Source of the DNA: Balneicella halophila
GTDB lineage: Bacteria > Bacteroidota > Bacteroidia > Bacteroidales > Balneicellaceae
DNA length: 64,000 nt
Direction: 5' to 3'
Assembly (NCBI RefSeq): GCF_003096835.1
Contig: NZ_QENZ01000003.1
Span: 930,001-994,000 of the forward strand
Part shown: positions 47,477 through 56,537 of the stretch, piece after piece
How the letters are laid out: each line of letters starts with the position of its first letter
How positions within the stretch are numbered: the stretch's first letter is position 1
Translations under genes and position numbers: made by a program
Notes under the pieces: generated by a model
Seen by the model: only the letters and a program-made list of their open reading frames with translations
The model's database searches: none
Told to the model about the DNA's origin: nothing

Positions 47477-48028
47477 ATGGCAAAAATTTACACAAAATCA
47501 GGTGATAAAGGTAAAACAGGTTTAGTAGGAGGACAAAGAGTCTCTAAACATAATATAAGGCTGGAGGCATACGGTACTGTAGATGAATTGAATTCATTTG
47601 TAGGTTTGTTAGAATCGCAGTCTATGGACAAGCGAATGAAAGAATTCTTAGGAAAGTTACAATACAAACTTTTTGATATTGGTGCTTATTTAGCAACAGA
47701 GAAAGAAGACTTAGAGAAATACAACATAGTTGCATGTGAAGAAGATGACGTTACTGAAATTGAAGCATTAATTGATGAACTCAATGAAGAACTTCCTAAA
47801 TTGAAACATTTTATTATGCCAGGCGGTCATCAAACCGTGGCATTTTGTCATATAGCCCGAACCGTATGCCGTAGAGCAGAGCGGAGAATTACGCATCTTG
47901 CAACAGAAGAAGACATTGATACAGTTGTTGTTAAATATATTAACCGACTATCAGATTTATTTTTTATCATGGCAAGAAAACTGGCACAGGATTTGCAAAT
48001 CTCGGAACATAAATGGGAAGGATTTTGA
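47477..48028 (+). CDS. Cob(I)alamin adenosyltransferase (PduO-type)
   Basis: Transfers the adenosyl group of ATP to cobalamin to make coenzyme B12. 183 residues: the ATP-binding N-terminus IYTKSGDKGKTGLVGG, the helix bundle, and the signature RTVCRRAERR followed by KYINRLSDLFFIMARKLA. Length is typical of the PduO/EutT-like ATR family. No B12-dependent enzyme is in the window, so it serves a distant enzyme such as methylmalonyl-CoA mutase (inferred). Followed by the DUF2795 gene. Confidence 0.94.
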   Translation: MAKIYTKSGDKGKTGLVGGQRVSKHNIRLEAYGTVDELNSFVGLLESQSMDKRMKEFLGKLQYKLFDIGAYLATEKEDLEKYNIVACEEDDVTEIEALIDELNEELPKLKHFIMPGGHQTVAFCHIARTVCRRAERRITHLATEEDIDTVVVKYINRLSDLFFIMARKLAQDLQISEHKWEGF

Positions 48029-48053
48029 AATTTAAGAAAAAATGATACCTTCG
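48024..48053 (+). promoter_or_regulatory. Promoter of the DUF2795 gene
   Basis: TTTG at 48024-48027, 18 bases, then TACCTTCG (one mismatch to TAnnTTTG), overlapping the end of the adenosyltransferase gene. The ATG lies about 40 bases further. Confidence 0.5.
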
Positions 48054-48095
48054 CAGCCATAAAAGTAAAAATTTAAACAAAATACAAGAATAATT

Positions 48096-48317
48096 ATGTA
48101 TTGGACATTAGAACTCGCATCGAAATTAGAAGATGCACCATGGCCAGCAACAAAAGAAGAGCTTATTGACTATGCGATAAGATCAGGAGCTCCTTTGGAG
48201 GTGATTGAAAATTTACAAGATATTGAAGAAGAGAATGAAGTCTTTGATAGTATTGAAGATATATGGCCAGACTATCCAAGTAAAGACGATTTTTTCTTTA
48301 ATGAGGATGAATATTAA
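48096..48317 (+). CDS. DUF2795 domain protein
   Basis: A 73-residue, very acidic protein opening MYWTLELASKLEDAPWPATK, then EELIDYAIRSGAPLEVIENL, and ending in a run of Asp/Glu/Phe (DDFFFNEDEY). This is the DUF2795 helical fold, short and abundant in Bacteroidetes, with no assigned function. It has its own promoter and a strong terminator after it. Confidence 0.85.
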   Translation: MYWTLELASKLEDAPWPATKEELIDYAIRSGAPLEVIENLQDIEEENEVFDSIEDIWPDYPSKDDFFFNEDEY

Positions 48318-48346
48318 GATTTAGTTAAGAAGTTCACAGAAGTTTA

Positions 48347-48381
48347 AGCCAATTGTTGTAAATCAATAGTTGGCTTTTTTT
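48347..48381 (+). terminator. Terminator after the DUF2795 gene
   Basis: A 12-pair stem AGCCAATTGTTG / CAATAGTTGGCT (two or three G-T pairs), loop TAAAT, followed by seven T. Confidence 0.85.
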
Positions 48382-48398
48382 AGTTAATTTAAATAGCG

Positions 48399-48428
48399 TT
48401 TGTGCTTAAATATTTTAACGTATTTTTG
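48399..48428 (+). promoter_or_regulatory. Promoter of the large barrel protein gene
   Basis: TTTG at 48399-48402, 18 bases, TATTTTTG at 48421-48428: an excellent match. Initiation near 48435 makes the GTG at 48402 impossible as a start and supports the ATG at 48450. Confidence 0.65.
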
Positions 48429-48449
48429 TATGAACTCAAATTTAGGCCT

Positions 48450-51425
48450 ATGAAAAAGTTAGTGCTTTTAATTTTCGTTTTTTTACTTTGTTCTGTTACC
48501 TATTCACAATATTATTCTACAGGACAGGATAGAAGCTCTATTTCTTGGAGAGAAATAGAAACAGATGATTTTCAATTAGTTTACCCATCTTATTTTGAAA
48601 ACCAAGCACAACGATTAGCAGCTATTTTCACAGAGCTTTATCATTTAAATAAAAAAAGTCTGAAAGTACAGCCAAAGAAGGTATCTATTGTGTTACATGC
48701 AGAGACTACAAAGTCTAATGGCTACTTTGCTTGGGCACCAAGACGCGGTGAGTTATATAGTACTCCACCCAATGCAGGTTTACCTAATGATTGGTTAGAG
48801 CATCTGGCTACGCATGAGTACCGACATGTTGTTCAAATGGATAAGCTCCATGAAGATTTACCAAAGATTTTGACCGTTTTGTTTGGGGAACAAGCAGTGC
48901 CAGCAGTTTTGAGTTACAAAGTACCTATGTGGTTTATGGAAGGTGATGCAGTGCTCTCAGAAACGTTACTAAGTAATGCCGGGCGAGGACGTTCACCAAA
49001 ATTTTTACAGGTGATGAAAGCACATTTGTTAGAAAATGAAAACTGGTATAGCTATGATAAAGCTTCTTTAGGATCTTTTAAAGATTATGTGCCTAATTAT
49101 TACGAATTTGGTTATTTTATGGTAGCAAATACGCTTAAAAACTATGGTGATGACTTCTGGATTAATGCACTGGCAAAGGCAGGGGAATATCCTTATCCGT
49201 GGTATAATTTTGCAGAATTTAGTTTGAAGAATGAGGAGAGAAAACGTACATTTCAAAAACTTATACAAGAACTTGATTCCCACGCAGAAACCGAAAGCAC
49301 TTTTGATTCAAAGGAATTAGAAATAGCAGAAAAGTGGAATAATAATGCGCATAAAAATGCTACTGTGACATTATATAATGATAATATGACGGAACTGCAG
49401 GCACGTTGGAAGCAAGAGCAAAGTTTAATAGATACTACTACCTATCAACCCTTATCAAAGTCTGTAAAAATTTATACAAATTACACATCCCCTCAAATAT
49501 TAAATGATGGGAGTATCGCGGTGTTGAAATCCGGGTATGAAGACTACCTGCAATTTGTAAACTTAAAAAATGATGGCACTGAAGAAGTTTTATTCACTCC
49601 AGGAAATCTGACGAGCAAAATAAATGTAAACGATGAATTTCTGTATTGGACAGAAGATATACCCCATATCAGATGGACGGAAAATTCTCATTCAGCACTT
49701 TACTACTTAGACGTCATTTCAAAAAAGAAGAGAAAAATACCTTTTGACCGTGATTTGTATATGCCTTCAGCTAATGAAGACAATTCTTTGATTGTAGCAG
49801 TAGTTAAGAATGATGACTATACAAACGAGTTGGTAGTACTAGATAGGGAGACTGGGGAATTGAAATATCAATATAACTTTGGCAGTACTCGAATTACAGA
49901 TCCTCAATTTATAAATAGTTCAACTATAGCATACATTTTCACCGAAGACGGAACAGGTATAGCTGAGCTCAACCTTAAGACCAAGGAGAAGGATTTACTT
50001 GTTGAAATATTTAATGTAGCACTATCTGATTTGGAGTATTCTGATGGAAGTCTATTATTTACAGCAGGATATGAAGGTAAAAATGATATCTATAAACTAG
50101 AGATGGACACTAGCAAGCTGATAAAACTGACAGAATCTCCCTATGGAGCTTCAGAAGCAACCATTAGTGGTGATAAATTAGTGTATGTAAGCTATACATC
50201 TAAAGGAAACCAAGTGGTATCAATGGACTTAGAAGAAGGAGAAAATATTGAGGTAGAACCAAAAGCATGGAACGACGACTTATTACTGCAAGCTGTAAAT
50301 CATCAACAAAAGGAAGCAGAGTTAAGCTATGATAAAAGTTTGGCATTTTCTTCCAATCATTATTCTAAAAGTAAAAAGTTATTTAATTTCCATAGTCGCT
50401 CTCCGTTTGCATTTAGTTCTGGTGATTATGATTTGGGAATTTCTACAACATCACAGAATTTATTAAGTACTATGTTTGTAAATGTTGGGTATCGTGACAA
50501 AAGTGGTTACAAAAATGGACAAGCCTATGCTAATTTGGTTTACAAGGGATGGTTTCCAATTATCTCCACAGAATTAAGCTACGGGAAACAATCAAGAAGA
50601 CTGTTAACAATATTAGATAATCAAAATCCCATTGATACTGCAACAATTAAGCAAGAAAAGAGAAGGTGGGAGTGGGAGACTGAGGTCAGCTTACCTTTTG
50701 ATATTTCTAGAGGGAAATATTCACGGCATATTACCGTGTCAACAGGTTTAGAATTTACAAAAGACAGAAAAGTAAAACATACTTATTTGAGTGGTACCAG
50801 TGACATATCTTCTTACAAGGAAGGAGATCCAATTCACCTAGGTCTAGAGAAAACACACAAGTTGTTAAAATACAATTTCGTCTTTTCTAATCTTCATAAG
50901 CGGTCTTATCGTGATCTTTACAGTCCATTTGGTCAGCAACTTTCATTTACTTATCGTCACACTCCATTTGATGATGATAATGCTTATACCTATGCTGCGG
51001 AGGGAGTATTTTATTTTCCCTCATTGATAAAACATCATGGTATTAAGTTATATGGTGCTTATCAATATCAGCCTGAACAAAATGAGTTCTTGGATGATAA
51101 TATTGAGCATCCTCGTGGCACTTCCTCATTGTTAAGTGAGAAAAAATACACTTTGATGTCTAATTATAAGTTTCCATTAGCTTATCCTGATTGGAATCTT
51201 GGAAGAGTGCTATATGTAAAACGTGTCAATACAGCATTATTCTATGATTATGGGTTGTCAAAGACAGAGGATTATTCTAAAAATATTCATTCATTTGGAA
51301 CGGAATTTACTGCCGATGCCCATATTCTGCATATCCCGATCCCTATAGTGTTTGGAGTTCGTGTAGGTTATGAAACACAAACATCAGATATGTTCTATGA
51401 TGCCTTGCTGTCTATAAGATTTTAA
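48450..51425 (+). CDS. Secreted metallopeptidase-like / beta-propeller / outer-membrane barrel protein
   Basis: 991 residues from the ATG at 48450: signal peptide MKKLVLLIFVFLLCSVTYSQ; a gluzincin-like zinc domain with HEYRH at residues 122-126 and a downstream PMWFMEGDAV whose Glu (about 164) could be the third ligand; a middle with repeated TolB/PD40-type propeller strands (about 310-610: SIAVLKSGYEDYLQFVN, NSLIVAVVKN, ISGDKLVYVSY); and a C-terminal part of alternating strands (about 640-991) ending ALLSIRF, as outer-membrane barrels do. The combined architecture is unusual; function unknown. An open frame reaches back to a GTG at 48402, rejected because of the promoter. Confidence 0.7.
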   Translation: MKKLVLLIFVFLLCSVTYSQYYSTGQDRSSISWREIETDDFQLVYPSYFENQAQRLAAIFTELYHLNKKSLKVQPKKVSIVLHAETTKSNGYFAWAPRRGELYSTPPNAGLPNDWLEHLATHEYRHVVQMDKLHEDLPKILTVLFGEQAVPAVLSYKVPMWFMEGDAVLSETLLSNAGRGRSPKFLQVMKAHLLENENWYSYDKASLGSFKDYVPNYYEFGYFMVANTLKNYGDDFWINALAKAGEYPYPWYNFAEFSLKNEERKRTFQKLIQELDSHAETESTFDSKELEIAEKWNNNAHKNATVTLYNDNMTELQARWKQEQSLIDTTTYQPLSKSVKIYTNYTSPQILNDGSIAVLKSGYEDYLQFVNLKNDGTEEVLFTPGNLTSKINVNDEFLYWTEDIPHIRWTENSHSALYYLDVISKKKRKIPFDRDLYMPSANEDNSLIVAVVKNDDYTNELVVLDRETGELKYQYNFGSTRITDPQFINSSTIAYIFTEDGTGIAELNLKTKEKDLLVEIFNVALSDLEYSDGSLLFTAGYEGKNDIYKLEMDTSKLIKLTESPYGASEATISGDKLVYVSYTSKGNQVVSMDLEEGENIEVEPKAWNDDLLLQAVNHQQKEAELSYDKSLAFSSNHYSKSKKLFNFHSRSPFAFSSGDYDLGISTTSQNLLSTMFVNVGYRDKSGYKNGQAYANLVYKGWFPIISTELSYGKQSRRLLTILDNQNPIDTATIKQEKRRWEWETEVSLPFDISRGKYSRHITVSTGLEFTKDRKVKHTYLSGTSDISSYKEGDPIHLGLEKTHKLLKYNFVFSNLHKRSYRDLYSPFGQQLSFTYRHTPFDDDNAYTYAAEGVFYFPSLIKHHGIKLYGAYQYQPEQNEFLDDNIEHPRGTSSLLSEKKYTLMSNYKFPLAYPDWNLGRVLYVKRVNTALFYDYGLSKTEDYSKNIHSFGTEFTADAHILHIPIPIVFGVRVGYETQTSDMFYDALLSIRF

Positions 51426-51532
51426 AAATGATTATATAACACATTTCAGGTATAGCTCCTCGTTTTTTTGTATAATTGCATCGCAATTGATAAAAATTGC
51501 CTGATTTGTTGTAATTAATTAACCCAAAGCTA

Positions 51533-53026
51533 ATGAAACGCAAATTGAAATTTCCAACTCCGTACACAGTTTTGATGATTGTGATTGCATTAAGTGCATC
51601 ACTCACTTTTCTATTACCATCTGGTTCATTCAACACACTAAGATATGATAGTTCTGATAATGAGTTTGTTATTGAAGGGGGAGAAGAGCGTGAAACCGTT
51701 CCTGCAACCCAGGAAGAATTGGAAAGTCGAAATATTTACATAGAATTAAATAAATTTAAAGAAGGAAAAATAAAAAAACCGGTTTCCATACCCGGAACTT
51801 ATAAACAAGGCAAGGCAAAGCCACAAGGTCTTTTGGAAATTCTTTATGCACCTTTGAAAGGTATTTATGACACTATTGACATCATCCTTTTCGTCTTGAT
51901 TTTAGGAGGATTCATTGGAGTATTCAATAGTTCGGGTGCTTTCAATGAGGGCGTAGGATATTTGGCACATCGGCTGAAAGGTAGAGAAGGGTTGCTTATT
52001 ATTCTTATCACTACATTAATTGCTTTGGGCGGTACGTCTTTTGGGTTGGCAGAAGAGACTCTAGCCTTTTATCCTATTTTAGTTCCGGTGTTTTTAGCTG
52101 CAGGTTATGACCTATTGGTTCCGGTTGCAGTTATCTATACAGCTTCTTGTATCGGTACTATGGCTTCTACGACCAATCCTTTTGCAACGATTATAGCCTC
52201 TGATGCGGCCGGGGTAGATTGGACAGTGGGAATGAATAGCCGTATTGTAATGCTCGTTTTAGGAGTGATAGTATGTATCATCTATGTGATGCGTTATGCT
52301 TCAAAAATTAAAAAAGACCCAACGAAATCATTAGTTTATGGTGTGCCACTGCCTAAAGCTTTTGCCGGTGAGCAGGCATTGCCTGTGGAAAAAGTAAAAA
52401 GAAGAACACAAATTTTACTCACCGTTTTTGCTTTGACTTTTATAGTGATGATTTATGGGGTATCTAGAATGGGTTGGTGGTTTCAAGAAATGACAGCCTT
52501 ATTTTTAGTGTCTTCGGTAATTGTGGGGGTGATATTACGTTTAAGCGAAGAAGGTTTTATTAATGAATTTTTAGCGGGAGCTAAGGATTTGCTTGGTGTA
52601 GCTTTCATTATTGGTATTGCACGAGGAGTCACATTTATATTGAATGAAGGACAAATTGCTGATACGATATTATTTTATGCTACAAATCTAGTTGAAGGAA
52701 TGCCTCCTATGATTTTCTTGCCTGTATTGATGTTTGTCTATTCAATACTAACGCTTTTTATCGCATCATCTTCAGGCATGGCAGTCGTTACGATGCCTAT
52801 TATGGGTTCATTGGCAACTGTAGTAGGAGTGGAACCACAAGAGATTGTAAATACTTTCTTGTTTGGAATGGGACTAATGAGTTTCATAACTCCTACAGGT
52901 TTGATATTGCCTTCCTTAGCTATGGTTAATGTAAACTATAAGCAATGGTTAAAGTTTATCATGCCACTCCTAGTGATGCTTGGTATCATCGCTACTCTTG
53001 TGTTATGGGGAGGCTTGTTTTTTTGA
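51533..53026 (+). CDS. YfcC family (DcuC-type) anaerobic carrier
   Basis: 497 residues with about 12 membrane helices. It has LPSGSFNTLRYD after helix 1, a hallmark GGTSFGLAEETLAFYPILVP segment, the second repeat in FIASSSGMAVVTMPIMG, and FITPTGLILPSLAM near the end. YfcC/ArcD-like members carry amino acids or C4-dicarboxylates; the substrate cannot be read. It is a single gene, downstream of the barrel protein, followed by a frameshifted barrel gene. Confidence 0.85.
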   Translation: MKRKLKFPTPYTVLMIVIALSASLTFLLPSGSFNTLRYDSSDNEFVIEGGEERETVPATQEELESRNIYIELNKFKEGKIKKPVSIPGTYKQGKAKPQGLLEILYAPLKGIYDTIDIILFVLILGGFIGVFNSSGAFNEGVGYLAHRLKGREGLLIILITTLIALGGTSFGLAEETLAFYPILVPVFLAAGYDLLVPVAVIYTASCIGTMASTTNPFATIIASDAAGVDWTVGMNSRIVMLVLGVIVCIIYVMRYASKIKKDPTKSLVYGVPLPKAFAGEQALPVEKVKRRTQILLTVFALTFIVMIYGVSRMGWWFQEMTALFLVSSVIVGVILRLSEEGFINEFLAGAKDLLGVAFIIGIARGVTFILNEGQIADTILFYATNLVEGMPPMIFLPVLMFVYSILTLFIASSSGMAVVTMPIMGSLATVVGVEPQEIVNTFLFGMGLMSFITPTGLILPSLAMVNVNYKQWLKFIMPLLVMLGIIATLVLWGGLFF

Positions 53027-53145
53027 TGTAATTATATTTCTAAATTAATTAGTTGATAAAATAATAAGCTTACATTTGACTACTATTTCGATTGTATTTT
53101 GTTAAAATCTATACATTTAATAATATATTAATTAAATTCAAATAA

Positions 53146-53684
53146 ATGAAAAGAATTTTAATGCTAGTTTTAAGTGTAAGTTTTATTGTTGCGGTTACAG
53201 CACAAGAACAGAGCGACTCTTTTTAGAGCGAAAAAATGAAGTTAAAGTAAATATACCGGTAAGCATCTTTGGAGCTTTTCCCGAAGTGTCTTATGAGCGT
53301 ATTTTAGATGAAGACATTAGTGTGGGAGCATCTCTGGGTGTTTCTGTAGATGATGGGGATACTTATGTAGGTAAATATCAATTTTCACCTTACTTCCGTT
53401 GGTTCTTTGGTGGTGATAGAGAATCTGCAAGAAAGTATGCAGCAGGTTTCTTTATTGAAGTGAATGCTTCAGTTTATTCTGTGAAGGGAGATGAGGATAT
53501 TGGAGGAGGATCCAATAAAACTAATTTTGAAAGAGGTGCAGGCTTAGGGGTTGGATTAGGATGGAAATATGTATCTAAAAATAATTGGGTTGGAGAAATC
53601 TTTTTAGGTGGAGGAAAAGATATGTCGGGTAATGATATTGGAGGTTACCCTCGTGCGGGGATTTCTATCGGTAAGCGTTTCTAA
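53146..53684 (+). pseudogene. Outer-membrane beta-barrel protein broken by one frameshift
   Basis: The ATG at 53146 opens a signal peptide (MKRILMLVLSVSFIVAVTAQ) that ends after 26 residues at TAG 53224-53226. One base is missing from a T run (53220-53224). Restoring it joins the signal peptide directly to LERKNEVKVNIPVSIFGAFP and the frame from 53223 to 53684, giving a protein of about 179 residues with barrel strands (KYQFSPYFRWFFGG, GAGLGVGLGWKYV) and terminal RAGISIGKRF. It looks like the DUF3575-type or small OmpW-like barrels. A sequencing error in the homopolymer or a phase-variable tract are alternatives to true decay. Confidence 0.8.
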
Positions 53685-53710
53685 GACAAAACTCGAATAC
53701 AGAAAAATTG

Positions 53711-53750
53711 AAGGAACTTCGTTTGAAAAAGACAAAGTTCCTTTTTTATT
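53711..53750 (+). terminator. Terminator after the frameshifted barrel gene
   Basis: Stem AAGGAACTT / AAGTTCCTT with a loop of about 15 bases and a TTTTATTTT tail. The ilvC promoter lies directly after it. Confidence 0.75.
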
Positions 53751-53754
53751 TTCG

Positions 53755-53762
53755 TATATTTG
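53755..53762 (+). promoter_or_regulatory. -7 box of ilvC-xseB-dacB
   Basis: TATATTTG, an exact TAnnTTTG match, about 30 bases before the ilvC ATG; no TTTG at the expected -33 position, which falls in the preceding terminator. Confidence 0.45.
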
Positions 53763-53792
53763 ATATGATAAACTTTCAAAATCTATACGATT

Positions 53793-54791
53793 ATGGCACT
53801 AAAGATTTACTACGATAAAGATTGCGATATAGAATTATTAAAACAGAAAACTGTTGCAATTATTGGTTTTGGTGCTCAAGGTGTGGCACAAGCAGCTAAT
53901 CTTAGAGACTCGGGAATCCCATTGATTGTGGGATTGCGTAGAGAAAAGGGAAGTTCATGGGTAAATGCCGTAAAACAAGATTTTGATGTGCGCCCGATTG
54001 CTGAGGCTGTACAAGTTGCGGATCTTGTAATGTTATTAATCCCTGATGAAGTGCAGGCAGAGGTGTATGAGAAAAAAATTGCATCGAATTTAAAGGAAGG
54101 AGCAACGATTGGTTTTGCTCACGGTTTTAATATTCACTATGGCTATATCAATCCAGGGAAAGGTATAAATGTGATGATGGTAGCCCCGAAAGGACAAGGG
54201 AAAGCTGTTCGTAGCACTTTCGAAGAAGGCGGTGGCGTGGCAGCACTCTGGGCAGTAGCAAATGATGCTTCTGGGAATACGAAAGACCTCGCTTTAGCCT
54301 ATGCCGCGGCAAATGGTTGTGGACGTACAGGCATTATTGAAACCACATTTAAGAATGAAACAGAGTCTGATCTTTTTAGTGAGCAAAGTGTTCTGTGCGG
54401 AGGGATGATGGATGTAGTTTTGGCTGGTTTTGAAACATTGACTGAAGCTGGATATCCTCCTGAAATAGCCTATTTTGAGTGTCTGCATGAGCTGAAATTA
54501 GTGGTAGATTTACTCTACGAAGGTGGCTATAAATACATGAGAGAAACTATTTCCAATACTGCTGAATATGGAGCAATGGTTGCCGGAAAACAAATAGTAA
54601 CCCCTGACGTTAGAAAAGCTATGCGTGATATCTTAAAAGATATTCAAAGTGGTAAGTTTGCTGATGATTTTATGGAAGAAGCAACGGAAGGCTACAAACA
54701 TCTTAAAGAGGATAGAGAGAAATTAGCAAACCATCCTATTGAGGAGGTAGGTGGAAGATTACGTAAGATTATTTTCAAAAATAAATTGTAA
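53793..54791 (+). CDS. ilvC: Ketol-acid reductoisomerase
   Basis: Second step of valine and isoleucine synthesis: isomerises and reduces acetolactate. 332 residues of class I: Rossmann motif VAIIGFGAQGVAQAANL, NADPH-phosphate-binding Arg/Ser in GLRREKGSSW, and metal-binding region DLFSEQSVLCGGMMDVVLAGFE. No ilvD or ilvBN neighbours are present, unlike the usual cluster. It is followed 8 bases later by xseB, an odd operon partner. Confidence 0.95.
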   Translation: MALKIYYDKDCDIELLKQKTVAIIGFGAQGVAQAANLRDSGIPLIVGLRREKGSSWVNAVKQDFDVRPIAEAVQVADLVMLLIPDEVQAEVYEKKIASNLKEGATIGFAHGFNIHYGYINPGKGINVMMVAPKGQGKAVRSTFEEGGGVAALWAVANDASGNTKDLALAYAAANGCGRTGIIETTFKNETESDLFSEQSVLCGGMMDVVLAGFETLTEAGYPPEIAYFECLHELKLVVDLLYEGGYKYMRETISNTAEYGAMVAGKQIVTPDVRKAMRDILKDIQSGKFADDFMEEATEGYKHLKEDREKLANHPIEEVGGRLRKIIFKNKL

Positions 54792-54798
54792 ATATAAT

Positions 54799-55008
54799 AT
54801 GGCAAGAAAAAAAATGACCTATAGTGAAGCTATGGCTGAAATAGAGCAAGTCATCAAAGAGATAGAAAATGATGAATTAGATGTAGATTTACTTTCTGTG
54901 AAAGTAAAACGTGTTGCATATTTATTAGAGGTCTGTAAAAATAAATTGTATAAAACTGAGCAAGAAGTTGAAGAAATTCTAAAAGATATAACTAATGCGA
55001 AGGAGTAA
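54799..55008 (+). CDS. xseB: Exodeoxyribonuclease VII small subunit
   Basis: 69 residues from the ATG at 54799: MARKKMTYSEAMAEIEQVIK, two helices of the XseB hairpin, Glu-rich. It binds the large subunit XseA, which is not in the window. The open frame reaches back to 54751 inside ilvC, but the start at 54799 matches the family. It overlaps the dacB start by 14 bases. Confidence 0.9.
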   Translation: MARKKMTYSEAMAEIEQVIKEIENDELDVDLLSVKVKRVAYLLEVCKNKLYKTEQEVEEILKDITNAKE

Positions 55009-56398
55009 ACTACTCATTTTTCTGTTGTTAAATGCTGTTGTTGCGACTTTTGGTCAAGGTGCTCAAACCATACATCGAAGTATCAATGAATTTGTCACCG
55101 ATGAAGATTTAAAACATGCAAGTCTCGGAATACATGTAATAAGTTCTAATGGTGAAGAGTTGGGCGCTTACAATGCTGAAAAAAGTCTAGCTACAGCATC
55201 TATTCTTAAATTGCTATCTACAGCAACTGTCTTAGAACAAAAAGGAGCAGATTTTCGATATGAAACACCCGTGAGTTATACAGGTAAATTACAAAACGGT
55301 TTGCTTAACGGAAGTATAGTTATCACAGGGGTAGGTGATCCGACATTTAATTCTAAATATTTTAAGGACAAAAATGCAGTAAATGAGATTGTTTATCTAC
55401 TGAAAAGCAAAGGAATAAAACTTATAAGTGGAGATATTTTTATTGATGAAAGTGCTTTTGATGCAAGAGTTCCTTCTACATGGACTTGGGAAGATCTCGG
55501 AAATTATTACGGAGCAACAGTTCATCCTATTAACTACAATGATAATTTATATAAACTTACATTTACTACAGCCAAAGCGGGCAGTTTAGCGAAAATCACT
55601 TCGGTAAAACCTGATTTAGGCTTAGCTATTAGGAGTGAAGTTTTAGCCTCAAAAATCAAGGCTGATAAAGCGTATATTTTTGGAGCTCCTTTTAGCAAAG
55701 AACGAATCGTAAGAGGAACCTTACCTGAGTATCGTAAAATTTTCACTGTAAAAGGGTCGCTACCAAACCCGGCACTTGCCTTTGGTCAGGCTTTAAAGAA
55801 GACGTTGATAAGCTCAGGTATTCCCGTAAAAGGTATGGTAAAAATTACTCCTTGTACAGAAACCAAAATAGAACTTGGTGTTATTAGTTCACCGGCGTTG
55901 AGAGATATCATAAAACAGACCAATCATAAAAGCATCAATCTCTACGCTGAGGCTTTACTGTATTTGGTGGAAGGAAGTAAAAGTACAGCACGCGAAGATT
56001 TGCTTAAATCCTTGAAGAACTATTGGGAAGGAAAAGGTCTCGGAGTTGACGGACTCTACTTACACGATGGCAGCGGTTTGTCACATTTTAATGCTGCGAA
56101 TCCTTCATTTTTTACAGCCTTATTACGCTATATGTCTGAGAGTTCTCAAACAGGAGCTTTCAAAAAAAGTTTACCCCTATCTGGGCTAAACGGCACACTG
56201 AAATACTTAGGAAAAAATACAGATTTAGTTGGGAAAGCTCATGCAAAGTCAGGAAGTATGCAACAGGTGTGTTGTTATGCCGGCTATCTTAAAACTCAAA
56301 GTGGGGAAGAAGTTGCATTTGCAGTTATGGTCAATAACTATAGAGGCAGTACATCAAAACTCAGAAATAAAATCGCACAACTATTGATGAAGTGGTAA
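54995..56398 (+). CDS. dacB: D-alanyl-D-alanine carboxypeptidase / endopeptidase (PBP4)
   Basis: 467 residues, secreted (signal MRRSKLLIFLLLNAVVATFGQ). Class C-type penicillin-binding protein: SxxK as SILK (Ser69, Lys72), SxN as SIN in NHKSINLYAEAL, and KSG in HAKSGSMQQV near the end. It trims peptidoglycan side chains and cross-links in the periplasm. The 5' end overlaps xseB by 14 bases, so translation is coupled. The role in the ilvC-xseB-dacB run is positional only. Confidence 0.93.
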   Translation: MRRSKLLIFLLLNAVVATFGQGAQTIHRSINEFVTDEDLKHASLGIHVISSNGEELGAYNAEKSLATASILKLLSTATVLEQKGADFRYETPVSYTGKLQNGLLNGSIVITGVGDPTFNSKYFKDKNAVNEIVYLLKSKGIKLISGDIFIDESAFDARVPSTWTWEDLGNYYGATVHPINYNDNLYKLTFTTAKAGSLAKITSVKPDLGLAIRSEVLASKIKADKAYIFGAPFSKERIVRGTLPEYRKIFTVKGSLPNPALAFGQALKKTLISSGIPVKGMVKITPCTETKIELGVISSPALRDIIKQTNHKSINLYAEALLYLVEGSKSTAREDLLKSLKNYWEGKGLGVDGLYLHDGSGLSHFNAANPSFFTALLRYMSESSQTGAFKKSLPLSGLNGTLKYLGKNTDLVGKAHAKSGSMQQVCCYAGYLKTQSGEEVAFAVMVNNYRGSTSKLRNKIAQLLMKW

Positions 56399-56501
56399 TA
56401 GGTCTTTGAGTATTTTCTATTTTTTTTATTTAAGATTCACCCATAAAGATTAGAATAATTATAAATAACCTCGAAGTTCTGCTTTTGCTGTTCAAATTAA
56501 G

Positions 56502-56509
56502 TATTTTTG
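56502..56509 (+). promoter_or_regulatory. -7 box for rseC-rnf operon
   Basis: TATTTTTG, an exact TAnnTTTG match 29 bases before the rseC ATG. A TTTG lies 14 bases upstream, shorter than usual. Confidence 0.45.
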
Positions 56510-56537
56510 TTCATCGATTTGTAAGAGGTGAGTTTTT

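Noticed and set aside
48402-48449. GTG start for the large barrel protein
   Set aside because: It overlaps the -33 box and precedes the predicted transcription start; the signal peptide starts at 48450.
51484-51501. Inverted repeat GCAATT / AATTGC before the YfcC-type gene
   Set aside because: Short, AT-rich and without a tail; such repeats are expected by chance in this DNA.
53220-53226. Programmed -1 frameshift
   Set aside because: The T run is short, and I see no downstream stem or pseudoknot; a plain lost base is simpler, though a switchable tract remains possible.
54751-54798. Upstream extension of xseB
   Set aside because: It lies within ilvC and the family starts at MARKKMTYSEAM.
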